From Prosopocoilus inquinatus (taxonomy: Eukaryota > Arthropoda > Insecta > Coleoptera > Lucanidae): DNA of 64,000 nucleotides. Shown here piece by piece: positions 1 through 11,473 of the stretch. The stretch's first letter is position 1. Every line of letters begins with the position of its first letter. The stretch lies in the NCBI GenBank assembly GCA_036172665.1, contig JAYKNF010000017.1, positions 620,001-684,000 on the forward strand, in the 5' to 3' direction. Below the pieces are notes generated by a model. It saw only the letters and a list, made by a program, of their open reading frames with translations. It did not search any database and had not been told where the DNA came from. The translations under genes and the position numbers were made by a program.

Positions 1-14
1 TTAGATACATCACA

Positions 15-40
15 GGAACAACGCTAATACGTGTTGTTTC
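15..40 (+). other. Dyad symmetry / hairpin element of each monomer
   Basis: First instance of a dyad present in every monomer. AACAAC (17-22) pairs with GTTGTT (33-38). The stem extends inward through G23-T32 (wobble) and C24-G31, leaving a six-base loop, and outward through G16-T39 (wobble) and G15-C40. TAATAC and TAATGC loop variants both keep the stem. Type K monomers lose one A of the left arm and so shorten it. Short dyads able to form non-B DNA are a known feature of many centromeric satellites; a role here is inference. Confidence 0.6.
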
Positions 41-53
41 GTTTAAAACTATT
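37..53 (+). other. Partial CENP-B-box-like motif
   Basis: Starting inside the right arm of the dyad, TTTCGTTTAAAAC matches the 5' part of the mammalian CENP-B box (YTTCGTTGGAARCGGGA): YTTCGTT, then AARC, with the two central G positions replaced. The 3' GGGA is absent (TATT here), so the match is about 11 of 17 and the essential CGGG half is missing. The T/C change that divides monomers into TTTAAA and TTCAAA classes falls in the centre. It recurs in each monomer, with TTTCATT variants in types T and M. I regard it as a resemblance, not as proof of CENP-B binding. Confidence 0.25.
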
Positions 54-144
54 TCCAGCTTCTGCTGCGTCCGAAAACTTCGTATCTCACTTCAGAGATG
101 CTGGAGCCCATCCAAACGTCAAATAACATGATAGATGAGTAAGG

Positions 145-150
145 ATCGAT
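145..150 (+). other. Conserved ATCGAT (ClaI) site at the monomer junction
   Basis: ATCGAT lies across almost every monomer boundary, so ClaI digestion should give a 149-bp ladder. The site is lost at the 3' end of type L (GGCTCGATT, for example 5,058 and 13,405) and of type M when it reads GGATTGATT (for example 13,552, 18,736 and 34,226). L-M-N runs should therefore stay as 447-bp trimers, while the early L monomers at 4,918 and 6,110 should give dimers. Confidence 0.85.
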
Positions 151-298
151 TAGGTACATCACAGGAACAACGCTAATGCGTGTTGTTTCGTTCAAAACTA
201 TTTCCAGCTTCTGCTGCGTCCGAAAATTTCGTGTCTCACATTAGAGTTACTGGAGTCCATCGAAACGTCAAATAACATAGTAGCTAAGTAAGGATCGA
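150..298 (+). repeat. Reference monomer, type B (149 bp)
   Basis: Representative of subtype B, the most distinctive and frequent variant. It starts TTAGGTAC and has TAATGCG, GTTCAAAAC (loses TTTAAA), CGAAAATTTCGTGTCTC, CACATTAGAGTTACTGG, CCATCGAAACG and the end CATAGTAGCTAAG. The group of co-varying differences from type A makes B an old, separate lineage of the same satellite. It recurs through the whole window, nearly always next to type A, C or Q monomers. A derivative with a type-S-like TACAGCAC start and TTTAAA (B') appears at 47,190 and 49,574. Confidence 0.9.
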
Positions 299-447
299 TT
301 AGATACATCACAGGAACAACGCTAATACGTGTTGTTTCGTTTAAAACTATTTCCAGCTTCTGCTGCGTCCGAAAACTTCGTATCTCACTTCAGAGTTGCT
401 GGAGCCCATCCAAACGTCAAATAACATGATAGATGAGTAAGGATCGA
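299..447 (+). repeat. Reference monomer, type A (149 bp)
   Basis: Representative of subtype A: TTAGATAC start, TAATACG, GTTTAAAAC (contains a DraI-type TTTAAA), CGAAAACTTCGTATC, CACTTCAGAGTTGCTGGAGC and GATAGATGAG. It contains eight CpG dinucleotides. Type A usually precedes or follows type B, giving A-B dimers, for example 299-596, 1,044-1,341 and 7,600-7,897. A variant ending in GATAAG precedes type T (4,620, 5,812, 24,700, 29,168). The first monomer of the window (1-149) is an A variant with CAGAGATGCTGG, shared only with 7,302-7,450. Confidence 0.9.
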
Positions 448-1490
448 TTAGGTACATCACAGGAACAACGCTAATGCGTGTTGTTTCGTTCAAAACTATT
501 TCCAGCTTCTGCTGCCTCCGAAAATTTCGTGTCTCACATTAGAGTTACTGGAGTCCATCGAAACGTCAAATAACATAGTAGCTAAGTAAGGATCGATTAG
601 ATACATCACAGGAACAACGCTAATACGTGTTGTTTCGTTTAAAACTATTTCCAGCTTCTGCTGCGTCCGAGAACTTCGTATCTCACATCAGGGATACTGG
701 AGTCCATCCAAACGTCAAATAACATGATAGATAAGTAAGGATCGATTAGATACAGCACAGGAACAACGCTAATACGTGTTGTTTCGTTTAAAACTATTTC
801 CAGCCCCTGCTGCGTCCGAAAACTTCGTATCTCACTTCAGAGTTACTGGAGCCCATCCAAACGTCAAATAACATGATAGATGAGTAAGGATCGATTAGGT
901 ACATCACAGGAACAACGCTAATGCGTGTTGTTTCGTTCAAAACTATTTCCAGCTTCTGCTGCGTCCGAAAATTTCGTGTCTCACATTAGAGTTACTGGAG
1001 TCCATCGAAACGTCAAATAACATAGTAGCTAAGTAAGGATCGATTAGATACATCACAGGAACAACGCTAATACGTGTTGTTTCGTTTAAAACTATTTCCA
1101 GCTTCTGCTGCGTCCGAAAACTTCGTATCTCACTTCAGAGTTGCTGGAGCCCATCCAAACGTCAAATAACATGATAGATGAGTAAGGATCGATTAGGTAC
1201 ATCACAGGAACAACGCTAATGCGTGTTGTTTCGTTCAAAACTATTTCCAGCTTCTGCTGCGTCCGAAAATTTCGTGTCTCACATTAGAGTTACTGGAGTC
1301 CATCGAAACGTCAAATAACATAGTAGCTAAGTAAGGATCGATTAGATACATCACAGGAACAACGCTAATACGTGTTGTTTCGTTTAAAACTATTTCCAGC
1401 TCCTGCTGCGTCCGAAAACTTCGTATCTCACTTCAGAGTTTCTGGAGCCCATCCAAACGTCAGATAACATGATAGACGAGTAAGGATCGA

Positions 1491-2384
1491 TTAGATACAT
1501 CACAGGAACAACGCTAATGCGTGTTGTTTCGTTTAAAACTATTTCCAGCTTCTGCTGCGTCCGAGAACTTCGTATCTCACATCAGGGATACTGGAGTCCA
1601 TCCAAACGTCAAATAACATGATAGATAAGTAAGGATCGATTATATACAGCACAGGAACAACGCTAATACGTGTTGTTTCGTTCAAAACTATTTCCAGCTT
1701 CTGCTGCGTCCGAAAACTTTGTATCTCACATCAGAGTTACTGGAGTCCATCCAAACTTCAAATAACATGATAGATGAGTAAGGATCGATTAGATACATCA
1801 CAGGAACAACGCTAATGCGTGTTGTTTCGTTTAAAACTATTTCCAGCTTCTGCTGCGTCCGAGAACTTCGTATCTCACATCAAAGTTATTGGAGTCCATC
1901 GAAACGCCAAATAACCTGATGGATGAGTAAGGATCGATTAGATACATCACAGGAACAACGCTAATGCGTGTTGTTTCGTTTAAAACTATTTCCAGCTTCT
2001 GCTGCGTCCGAGAACTTCGTATCTCACATCAGGGATACTGGAGTCCATCCAAACGTCAAATAACATGATAGATAAGTAAGGATCGATTATATACAGCACA
2101 GGAACAACGCTAATACGTGTTGTTTCGTTCAAAACTATTTCCAGCTTCTGCTGCGTCCGAAAACTTTGTATCTCACATCAGAGTTACTGGAGTCCATCCA
2201 AACTTCAAATAACATGATAGATGAGTAAGGATCGATTAGATACATCACAGGAACAACGCTAATGCGTGTTGTTTCGTTTAAAACTATTTCCAGCTTCTGC
2301 TGCGTCCGAGAACTTCGTATCTCACATCAAAGTTATTGGAGTCCATCGAAACGCCAAATAACCTGATGGATGAGTAAGGATCGA
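1491..2384 (+). repeat. C-D-E trimer, two tandem copies (447 bp each)
   Basis: Monomers at 1,491, 1,640 and 1,789 (types C, D and E) are repeated in order at 1,938, 2,087 and 2,236. This is a local trimer HOR. It is also seen twice at 3,279-4,172 (the last unit fused), at 8,792-9,685, at 10,282-11,175 and at 14,750-15,643. In the later blocks (after about 39 kb) only one C-D-E remains. Confidence 0.88.
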
Positions 2385-4172
2385 TTAGATACATCACAGG
2401 AATAAAGCTAATGCGTGTTGTTTCGTTTAAAACTATTTCCAGCTTCTGCTGCGTCCGAAAATTTCGTGTCTCACATTAGAGTTACTGGAGTCCATCGAAA
2501 CGTCAAATAACATGATAGATGAGTAAGGATCGATTAGATACATCACAGGAACAACGCTAATGCGTATTGTTTCGTTTAAAACTATTTCCAGCTTCAGTTG
2601 CGTCCGAAAACTTCGTATCTCACTTCAGAGTTACTGGAGCTCATCCAAACGTCAAATAACATGATAGATGAGTAAGGATCGATTAGATACATCACAGGAA
2701 CAACGCTAATGCGTGTTGTTTCGTTTAAAACTATTTCCAGCTTCTGCTGCGTCCGAGAACTTCGTATCTCACATCAGAGTTACTAGAGTCCATCGAAACG
2801 TCAAATAACATGATAGATGAGTAAGGATCGATTAGATACATCACAGGAAAAACGCTAATGCGTATTGTTTCGTTTAAAACTATTTCCAGCTTCTGCTGCG
2901 TCCGAAAACTTCGTATCTCACTTCAGAGTTGCTGGAGCCCATCCAAACGTCAAATAACATGATAGATGAGTAAGGATCGATTAGGTACATCACAGGAACA
3001 ACGCTAATGCGTGTTGTTTCGTTCAAAACTATTTCCAGCTTCTGCTGCGTCCGAAAATTTCGTGTCTCACATTAGAGTTACTGGAGTCCATCGAAACGTC
3101 AAATAACATAGTAGCTAAGTAAGGATCGATTAGATACATCACAGGAACAACGCTAATACGTGTTGTTTCGTTTAAAACTATTTCCAGCTCCTGCTGCGTC
3201 CGAAAACTTCGTATCTCACTTCAGAGTTTCTGGAGCCCATCCAAACGTCAGATAACATGATAGACGAGTAAGGATCGATTAGATACATCACAGGAACAAC
3301 GCTAATGCGTGTTGTTTCGTTAAAAACTATTTCCAGCTTCTGCTGCGTCCGAGAACTTCGTATCTCACATCAGGGATACTGGAGTCCATCCAAACGTCAA
3401 ATAACATGATAGATAAGTAAGGATCGATTATATACAGCACAGGAACAACGCTAATACGTGTTGTTTCGTTCAAAACTATTTCCAGCTTCTGCTGCGTCCG
3501 AAAACTTTGTATCTCACATCAGAGTTACTGGAGTCCATCCAAACTTCAAATAACATGATAGATGAGTAAGGATCGATTAGATACATCACAGGAACAACGC
3601 TAATGCGTGTTGTTTCGTTTAAAACTATTTCCAGCTTCTGCTGCGTCCGAGAACTTCGTATCTCACATCAAAGTTATTGGAGTCCATCGAAACGCCAAAT
3701 AACCTGATGGATGAGTAAGGATCGATTAGATACATCACAGGAACAACGCTAATGCGTGTTGTTTCGTTTAAAACTATTTCCAGCTTCTGCTGCGTCCGAG
3801 AACTTCATATCTCACATCAGGGATACTGGAGTCCATCCAAACGTCAAATAACATGATAGATAAGTAAGGATCGATTATATACAGCACAGGAACAACGCTA
3901 ATACGTGTTGTTTCGTTCAAAACTATTTCCAGCTTCTGCTGCGTCCGAAAACTTTGTATCTCACATCAGAGTTACTGGAGTCCATCCAAACTTCAAATAA
4001 CATGATAGATGAGTAAGGATCGATTAGATACATCACAGGAACAACGCTAATGCGTGTTGTTTCGTTTAAAACTATTTCCAGCTTCTGCTGCGTCCGAAAA
4101 TTTCGTGTCTCACATTAGAGTTACTGGAGTCCATCGAAACGTCAAATAACATAGTAGCTAAGTAAGGATCGA
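2385..4172 (+). repeat. Twelve-monomer segment with fused monomers
   Basis: Order: R, G/H, O, P/A, B, Q, C, D, E, C, D, E/B. Type R has the GGAATAA start (here GGAATAAAGC at 2,399, shared with 15,658). The monomer at 2,534 begins like G (GCGTATTG) and ends like H (CTTCAGTTGCG, GAGCTCATCC). The one at 2,832 begins like P (GGAAAAACG) and ends like A. The one at 4,024 ends like B after an E-type front. Intact G and H monomers exist side by side at 11,325 and 11,474, so the fusions look like deletions by recombination. Confidence 0.8.
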
Positions 4173-5364
4173 TTAGATACATCACAGGAACAACGCTAAT
4201 ACGTGTTGTTTCGTTTAAAACTATTTCCAGCTTCTGCTGCGTCCGAGAACTTCGTATCTCACATCAGGGATACTGGAGTCCATCCAAACGTCAAATAACA
4301 TGATAGATAAGTAAGGATCGATTAGATACAGCACAGGAACAACGCTAATACGTGTTGTTTCGTTTAAAACTATTTCCAGCCCCTGCTGCGTCCGAAAACT
4401 TCGTATCTCACTTCAGAGTTACTGGAGCCCATCCAAACGTCAAATAACATGATAGATGAGTAAGGATCGATTAGGTACATCACAGGAACAACGCTAATGC
4501 GTGTTGTTTCGTTCAAAACTATTTCCAGCTTCTGCTGCGTCCGAAAATTTCGTGTCTCACATTAGAGTTACTGGAGTCCATCGAAACGTCAAATAACATA
4601 GTAGCTAAGTAAGGATCGATTAGATACATCACAGGAACAACGCTAATACGTGTTGTTTCGTTTAAAACTATTTCCAGCTTCTGCTGCGTCCGAAAACTTC
4701 GTATCTCACTTCAGAGTTGCTGGAGCCCATCCAAACGTCAAATAACATGATAGATAAGTAAGGATCGATTAGATACATCACAGGAACAACGCTAATGCGT
4801 GTTGTTTCATTTAAAACTATTTCCAGCTTCTACTGCGTCCGAGAACTTCGTATCTCACATCAGAGTTACTAGAGTCCATCGAAACGTCAAATAACATGAT
4901 AGATAAGTAAGGATCGATTAGATACATCACAGGAACAACGCTAGTACGTGTTGTTTCGTTTAAAACTATTTCCAGCTTCTGCTGCGTCCGAAAACTTCGT
5001 ATCTCACTTCAGAGTTACTTGAGCCCATCCAAAAGCCAAATAACATGATAGATGAGTAAGGCTCGATTAGATACATCACAGGAACAACGCTAATGCGTGT
5101 TGTTTCATTTAAAACTATTTCCAGCTTCTGCTGCGTCCGAGAACTTCGTATCTCACATCAGGGATACTGGAGTCCATCCAAACGTCAAATAACATGATAG
5201 ATGAGTAAGGATCGATTAGATACAGCACAGGAACAACGCTAATGCGTGTTGTTTCGTTCAAAACTATTTCCAGCTTCTGCTGCGTCCGAAAATTTCGTGT
5301 CTCACATTAGAGTTACTGGAGTCCATCGAAACGTCAAATACAATAGTAGCTAAGTAAGGATCGA
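4173..5364 (+). repeat. 8-monomer HOR (1,192 bp), copy 1
   Basis: Order: C, S, B, A, T, L, M, B-like. S has TACAGCAC and CCCCTGCTG. T has GTTTCATTT and CTTCTACTG with GTTACTAGAG. L has GCTAGTACG, TACTTGAGCCC, AAAAGCC and GGCTCG. M has GTTTCATTT with GGGATACTGG. Landmarks repeat 1,192 bp later: CCCC at 4,380 and 5,572, and TACTGCG at 4,831 and 6,023. The eighth monomer (5,216) has a TACAGCAC start with a B body and carries AATACAATAG near 5,338, a local rearrangement of AATAACATAG without length change. Confidence 0.88.
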
Positions 5365-6407
5365 TTAGATACATCACAGGAACAACGCTAATACGTGTTG
5401 TTTCGTTTAAAACTATTTCCAGCTTCTGCTGCGTCCGAGAACTTCGTATCTCACATCAGGGATACTGGAGTCCATCCAAACGTCAAATAACATGATAGAT
5501 AAGTAAGGATCGATTAGATACAGCACAGGAACAACGCTAATACGTGTTGTTTCGTTTAAAACTATTTCCAGCCCCTGCTGCGTCCGAAAACTTCGTATCT
5601 CACTTCAGAGTTACTGGAGCCCATCCAAACGTCAAATAACATGATAGATGAGTAAGGATCGATTAGGTACATCACAGGAACAACGCTAATGCGTGTTGTT
5701 TCGTTCAAAACTATTTCCAGCTTCTGCTGCGTCCGAAAATTTCGTGTCTCACATTAGAGTTACTGGAGTCCATCGAAACGTCAAATAACATAGTAGCTAA
5801 GTAAGGATCGATTAGATACATCACAGGAACAACGCTAATACGTGTTGATTCGTTTAAAACTATTTCCAGCTTCTGCTGCGTCCGAAAACTTCGTATCTCA
5901 CTTCAGAGTTGCTGGAGCCCATCCAAACGTCAAATAACATGATAGATAAGTAAGGATCGATTAGATACATCACAGGAACAACGCTAATGCGTGTTGTTTC
6001 ATTTAAAACTATTTCCAGCTTCTACTGCGTCCGAGAACTTCGTATCTCACATCAGAGTTACTAGAGTCCATCGAAACGTCAAATAACATGATAGATAAGT
6101 AAGGATCGATTAGATACATCACAGGAACAACGCTGGTACGTGTTGTTTCGTTTAAAACTATTTCCAGCTTCTGCTGCGTCCGAAAACTTCGTATCTCACT
6201 TCAGAGTTACTTGAGCCCATCCAAAAGCCAAATAACATGATAGATGAGTAAGGCTCGATTAGATACATCACAGGAACAACGCTAATGCGTGTTGTTTCAT
6301 TTAAAACTATTTCCAGCTTCTGCTGCGTCCGAGAACTTCGTATCTCACATCAGGGATACTGGAGTCCATCCAAACGTCAAATAACATGATAGATGAGTAA
6401 GGATCGA
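5365..6407 (+). repeat. 8-monomer HOR, copy 2 (seven monomers)
   Basis: C, S, B, A, T, L and M repeat the preceding copy at an offset of 8 x 149 bp. It has private changes such as GTTGATTCG near 5,845 and GCTGGTACG at 6,133 (GCTAGTACG in copy 1). The eighth position is replaced by an I-type monomer at 6,408. Confidence 0.85.
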
Positions 6408-7301
6408 TTAGATACAGCACAGGAACAACGTTAATGCGTGTTGTTTCGTTTAAAACTATTTCCAGCTTCAGTTGCGTCCGAAAACTTCGTATCTTACTTC
6501 AGAGTTACTGGAGCCCATCCAAACGTCAAATAACATGATAGATGAGTAAGGATCGATTAGGTACATCACAGGAACAACGATAATGCGTGTTGTTTCGTTT
6601 AAAACTATTTCCAGCTCCTGCTGCGTCCGAAAACTTCGTATCTCACTTCAGAGATTCTGGAGCCCATCCAAACGTCAAATAACATGATAGACGAGTAAGG
6701 ATCGATTAGATACATCACAGGAACAACGCTAATGCGTGTTGTTTCGTTCAAAACTATTTCCAGCTTCTGCTGCGTCCGAGAACTTCGTATCTCACATCAA
6801 AGTTATTGGAGTAAATCGAAACGCCAAATAACATGATGGATGAGTAAGGATCGATTAGATACATCACAGGAACAATGCTAATGCGTGTTGTTTCGTTCAA
6901 AACTATTTCCAGCTTCTGCTGCGTCCGAGAACTTCGTATCTCACATCAAAGTTATTGGAGTAAATCGAAACGCCAAATAACATGATGGATGAGTAAGGAT
7001 CGATTAGATACATCACAGGAACAACGCTAATGCGTGTTGTTTCGTTTAAAACTATTTCCAGCCCCTGCTGCGTCCGAAAACTTCGTATCTCACTTCAGAG
7101 TTACTGGAGCCCATCCAAACGTCAAATAACATGATAGATGAATAAGGATCGATTAGGTACATCACAGGAACAACGCTAATGCGTGTTGTTTCGTTCAAAA
7201 CTATTTCCAGCTTCTGCTGCGTCCGAAAATTTCGTGTCTCACATTAGAGTTACTGGAGTCCATCGAAACGTCAAATAACATAGTAGCTAAGTAAGGATCG
7301 A
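6408..7301 (+). repeat. Early I-J-F-F-K-B segment with a full-length K-like monomer
   Basis: I has AACGTTAATG and CTTCAGTTGCG; J has TTAGGTAC, AACGATAATG and GACGAG; F has GTTATTGGAGTAAATCG. The order I-J-F-F-K-B is the core found in every later large block. Here the K position (7,004-7,152) is a full 149 bp with GGAACAAC and lacks the GTCAGATAAC typical of later K copies, so it looks like the ancestral state or an S-type relative. J here reads CAGAGATTCTGG instead of the later CAGATATTCTGG. Confidence 0.8.
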
Positions 7302-9685
7302 TTAGATACATCACAGGAACAACGCTAATACGTGTTGTTTCGTTTAAAACTATTTCCAGCTTCTGCTGCGTCCGAAAACTTCGTATCTCACTTCAGAGAT
7401 GCTGGAGCCCATCCAAACGTCAAATAACATGATAGATGAGTAAGGATCGATTAGGTACATCACAGGAACAACGCTAATGCGTGTTGTTTCGTTCAAAACT
7501 ATTTCCAGCTTCTGCTGCGTCCGAAAATTTCGTGTCTCACATTAGAGTTACTGGAGTCCATCGAAACGTCAAATAACATAGTAGCTAAGTAAGGATCGAT
7601 TAGATACATCACAGGAACAACGCTAATACGTGTTGTTTCGTTTAAAACTATTTCCAGCTTCTGCTGCGTCCGAAAACTTCGTATCTCACTTCAGAGTTGC
7701 TGGAGCCCATCCAAACGTCAAATAACATGATAGATGAGTAAGGATCGATTAGGTACATCACAGGAACAACGCTAATGCGTGTTGTTTCGTTCAAAACTAT
7801 TTCCAGCTTCTGCTGCCTCCGAAAATTTCGTGTCTCACATTAGAGTTACTGGAGTCCATCGAAACGTCAAATAACATAGTAGCTAAGTAAGGATCGATTA
7901 GATACATCACAGGAACAACGCTAATACGTGTTGTTTCGTTTAAAACTATTTCCAGCTTCTGCTGCGTCCGAGAACTTCGTATCTCACATCAGGGATACTG
8001 GAGTCCATCCAAACGTCAAATAACATGATAGATAAGTAAGGATCGATTAGATACAGCACAGGAACAACGCTAATACGTGTTGTTTCGTTTAAAACTATTT
8101 CCAGCCCCTGCTGCGTCCGAAAACTTCGTATCTCACTTCAGAGTTACTGGAGCCCATCCAAACGTCAAATAACATGATAGATGAGTAAGGATCGATTAGG
8201 TACATCACAGGAACAACGCTAATGCGTGTTGTTTCGTTCAAAACTATTTCCAGCTTCTGCTGCGTCCGAAAATTTCGTGTCTCACATTAGAGTTACTGGA
8301 GTCCATCGAAACGTCAAATAACATAGTAGCTAAGTAAGGATCGATTAGATACATCACAGGAACAACGCTAATACGTGTTGTTTCGTTTAAAACTATTTCC
8401 AGCTTCTGCTGCGTCCGAAAACTTCGTATCTCACTTCAGAGTTGCTGGAGCCCATCCAAACGTCAAATAACATGATAGATGAGTAAGGATCGATTAGGTA
8501 CATCACAGGAACAACGCTAATGCGTGTTGTTTCGTTCAAAACTATTTCCAGCTTCTGCTGCGTCCGAAAATTTCGTGTCTCACATTAGAGTTACTGGAGT
8601 CCATCGAAACGTCAAATAACATAGTAGCTAAGTAAGGATCGATTAGATACATCACAGGAACAACGCTAATACGTGTTGTTTCGTTTAAAACTATTTCCAG
8701 CTCCTGCTGCGTCCGAAAACTTCGTATCTCACTTCAGAGTTTCTGGAGCCCATCCAAACGTCAGATAACATGATAGACGAGTAAGGATCGATTAGATACA
8801 TCACAGGAACAACGCTAATGCGTGTTGTTTCGTTTAAAACTATTTCCAGCTTCTGCTGCGTCCGAGAACTTCGTATCTCACATCAGGGATACTGGAGTCC
8901 ATCCAAACGTCAAATAACATGATAGATAAGTAAGGATCGATTATATACAGCACAGGAACAACGCTAATACGTGTTGTTTCGTTCAAAACTATTTCCAGCT
9001 TCTGCTGCGTCCGAAAACTTTGTATCTCACATCAGAGTTACTGGAGTCCATCCAAACTTCAAATAACATGATAGATGAGTAAGGATCGATTAGATACATC
9101 ACAGGAACAACGCTAATGCGTGTTGTTTCGTTTAAAACTATTTCCAGCTTCTGCTGCGTCCGAGAACTTCGTATCTCACATCAAAGTTATTGGAGTCCAT
9201 CGAAACGCCAAATAACCTGATGGATGAGTAAGGATCGATTAGATACATCACAGGAACAACGCTAATGCGTGTTGTTTCGTTTAAAACTATTTCCAGCTTC
9301 TGCTGCGTCCGAGAACTTCGTATCTCACATCAGGGATACTGGAGTCCATCCAAACGTCAAATAACATGATAGATAAGTAAGGATCGATTATATACAGCAC
9401 AGGAACAACGCTAATACGTGTTGTTTCGTTCAAAACTATTTCCAGCTTCTGCTGCGTCCGAAAACTTTGTATCTCACATCAGAGTTACTGGAGTCCATCC
9501 AAACTTCAAATAACATGATAGATGAGTAAGGATCGATTAGATACATCACAGGAACAACGCTAATGCGTGTTGTTTCGTTTAAAACTATTTCCAGCTTCTG
9601 CTGCGTCCGAGAACTTCGTATCTCACATCAAAGTTATTGGAGTCCATCGAAACGCCAAATAACCTGATGGATGAGTAAGGATCGA
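7302..9685 (+). repeat. 16-monomer block, right copy of the 7,301-bp-spaced pair
   Basis: Same order of subtypes and same rare variants as 1-2,384, at an offset of exactly 49 monomers. The copy continues to the end of the second C-D-E trimer. The next monomer (9,686) carries CTTCATATC and instead matches 3,726 (offset 5,960 bp, 40 x 149), so the homology switches source there. Confidence 0.87.
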
Positions 9686-11473
9686 TTAGATACATCACAG
9701 GAACAACGCTAATGCGTGTTGTTTCGTTTAAAACTATTTCCAGCTTCTGCTGCGTCCGAGAACTTCATATCTCACATCAGGGATACTGGAGTCCATCCAA
9801 ACGTCAAATAACATGATAGATAAGTAAGGATCGATTATATACAGCACAGGAACAACGCTAATACGTGTTGTTTCGTTCAAAACTATTTCCAGCTTCTGCT
9901 GCGTCCGAAAACTTTGTATCTCACATCAGAGTTACTGGAGTCCATCCAAACTTCAAATAACATGATAGATGAGTAAGGATCGATTAGATACATCACAGGA
10001 ACAACGCTAATGCGTGTTGTTTCGTTTAAAACTATTTCCAGCTTCTGCTGCGTCCGAAAATTTCGTGTCTCACATTAGAGTTACTGGAGTCCATCGAAAC
10101 GTCAAATAACATAGTAGCTAAGTAAGGATCGATTAGATACATCACAGGAACAACGCTAATACGTGTTGTTTCGTTTAAAACTATTTCCAGCTCCTGCTGC
10201 GTCCGAAAACTTCGTATCTCACTTCAGAGTTTCTGGAGCCCATCCAAACGTCAGATAACATGATAGACGAGTAAGGATCGATTAGATACATCACAGGAAC
10301 AACGCTAATGCGTGTTGTTTCGTTTAAAACTATTTCCAGCTTCTGCTGCGTCCGAGAACTTCGTATCTCACATCAGGGATACTGGAGTCCATCCAAACGT
10401 CAAATAACATGATAGATAAGTAAGGATCGATTATATACAGCACAGGAACAACGCTAATACGTGTTGTTTCGTTCAAAACTATTTCCAGCTTCTGCTGCGT
10501 CCGAAAACTTTGTATCTCACATCAGAGTTACTGGAGTCCATCCAAACTTCAAATAACATGATAGATGAGTAAGGATCGATTAGATACATCACAGGAACAA
10601 CGCTAATGCGTGTTGTTTCGTTTAAAACTATTTCCAGCTTCTGCTGCGTCCGAGAACTTCGTATCTCACATCAAAGTTATTGGAGTCCATCGAAACGTCA
10701 AATAACCTGATGGATGAGTAAGGATCGATTAGATACATCACAGGAACAACGCTAATGCGTGTTGTTTCGTTTAAAACTATTTCCAGCTTCTGCTGCGTCC
10801 GAGAACTTCGTATCTCACATCAGGGATACTGGAGTCCATCCAAACGTCAAATAACATGATAGATAAGTAAGGATCGATTATATACAGCACAGGAACAACG
10901 CTAATACGTGTTGTTTCGTTCAAAACTATTTCCAGCTTCTGCTGCGTCCGAAAACTTTGTATCTCACATCAGAGTTACTGGAGTCCATCCAAACTTCAAA
11001 TAACATGATAGATGAGTAAGGATCGATTAGATACATCACAGGAACAACGCTAATGCGTGTTGTTTCGTTTAAAACTATTTCCAGCTTCTGCTGCGTCCGA
11101 GAACTTCGTATCTCACATCAAAGTTATTGGAGTCCATCGAAACGCCAAATAACCTGATGGATGAGTAAGGATCGATTAGATACATCACAGGAATAACGCT
11201 AATGCGTGTTGTTTCGTTTAAAACTATTTCCAGCTTCTGCTGCGTCCGAAAATTTCGTGTCTCACATTAGAGTTACTGGAGTCCATCGAAAAGTCAAATA
11301 ACATGATAGATGAGTAAGGATCGATTAGATACATCACAGGAACAACGCTAATGCGTATTGTTTCGTTTAAAACTATTTCCAGCTCCTCCTGTGTCAGAAA
11401 ACTTCGTATCTCACATTAGAGTTTCTGGAGTCCATCCAAACGTCAAATAACATGATAGATAAGTAAGGATCGA
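9686..11473 (+). repeat. Twelve-monomer segment matching 3,726 onward, then C-D-E runs
   Basis: Order: C, D, E/B, Q, C, D, E, C, D, E, R, G. CTTCATATC at 9,764 matches 3,804 at an offset of 5,960 bp, and the E/B chimera at 9,984 is the counterpart of the one at 4,024. After that the sequences differ (Q here, C at 4,172). Type G first appears intact at 11,325 with GCGTATTG, CTCCTCCTGTGTCAG and GTTTCTGG. Confidence 0.82.

Larger units (their letters stand above)
1..2384 (+). repeat. 16-monomer block, left copy of a 7,301-bp-spaced pair
   Basis: The monomer order is A, B, A, B, C, S, B, A, B, Q, C, D, E, C, D, E. Type C has CGAGAACTTCGTATC and CATCAGGGATACTGG; Q has CTCCTGCTG, GTTTCTGG, GTCAGATAAC and GACGAG; D has TTATATACAGCAC, CTTTGTATC and CAAACTTC; E has CATCAAAGTTATTGG, AACGCC and CCTGATGG. 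The block matches 7,302-9,685 at a constant offset of 7,301 bp (49 x 149). Two rare variants are shared at that offset: CAGAGATGCTGG (93 and 7,394) and GCTGCCTCCG (511 and 7,812). Confidence 0.88.

Noticed and set aside
143..153. Resemblance of GGATCGATTAG to a tRNA/Pol III B box
   Set aside because: It matches the consensus only partly, no A box lies at a suitable distance, and no tRNA-like fold is visible.
1640..1655. TATA-box-like TTATATACAG in D monomers
   Set aside because: It is a one-base subtype variant of TTAGATACAG with no gene or other promoter element nearby.
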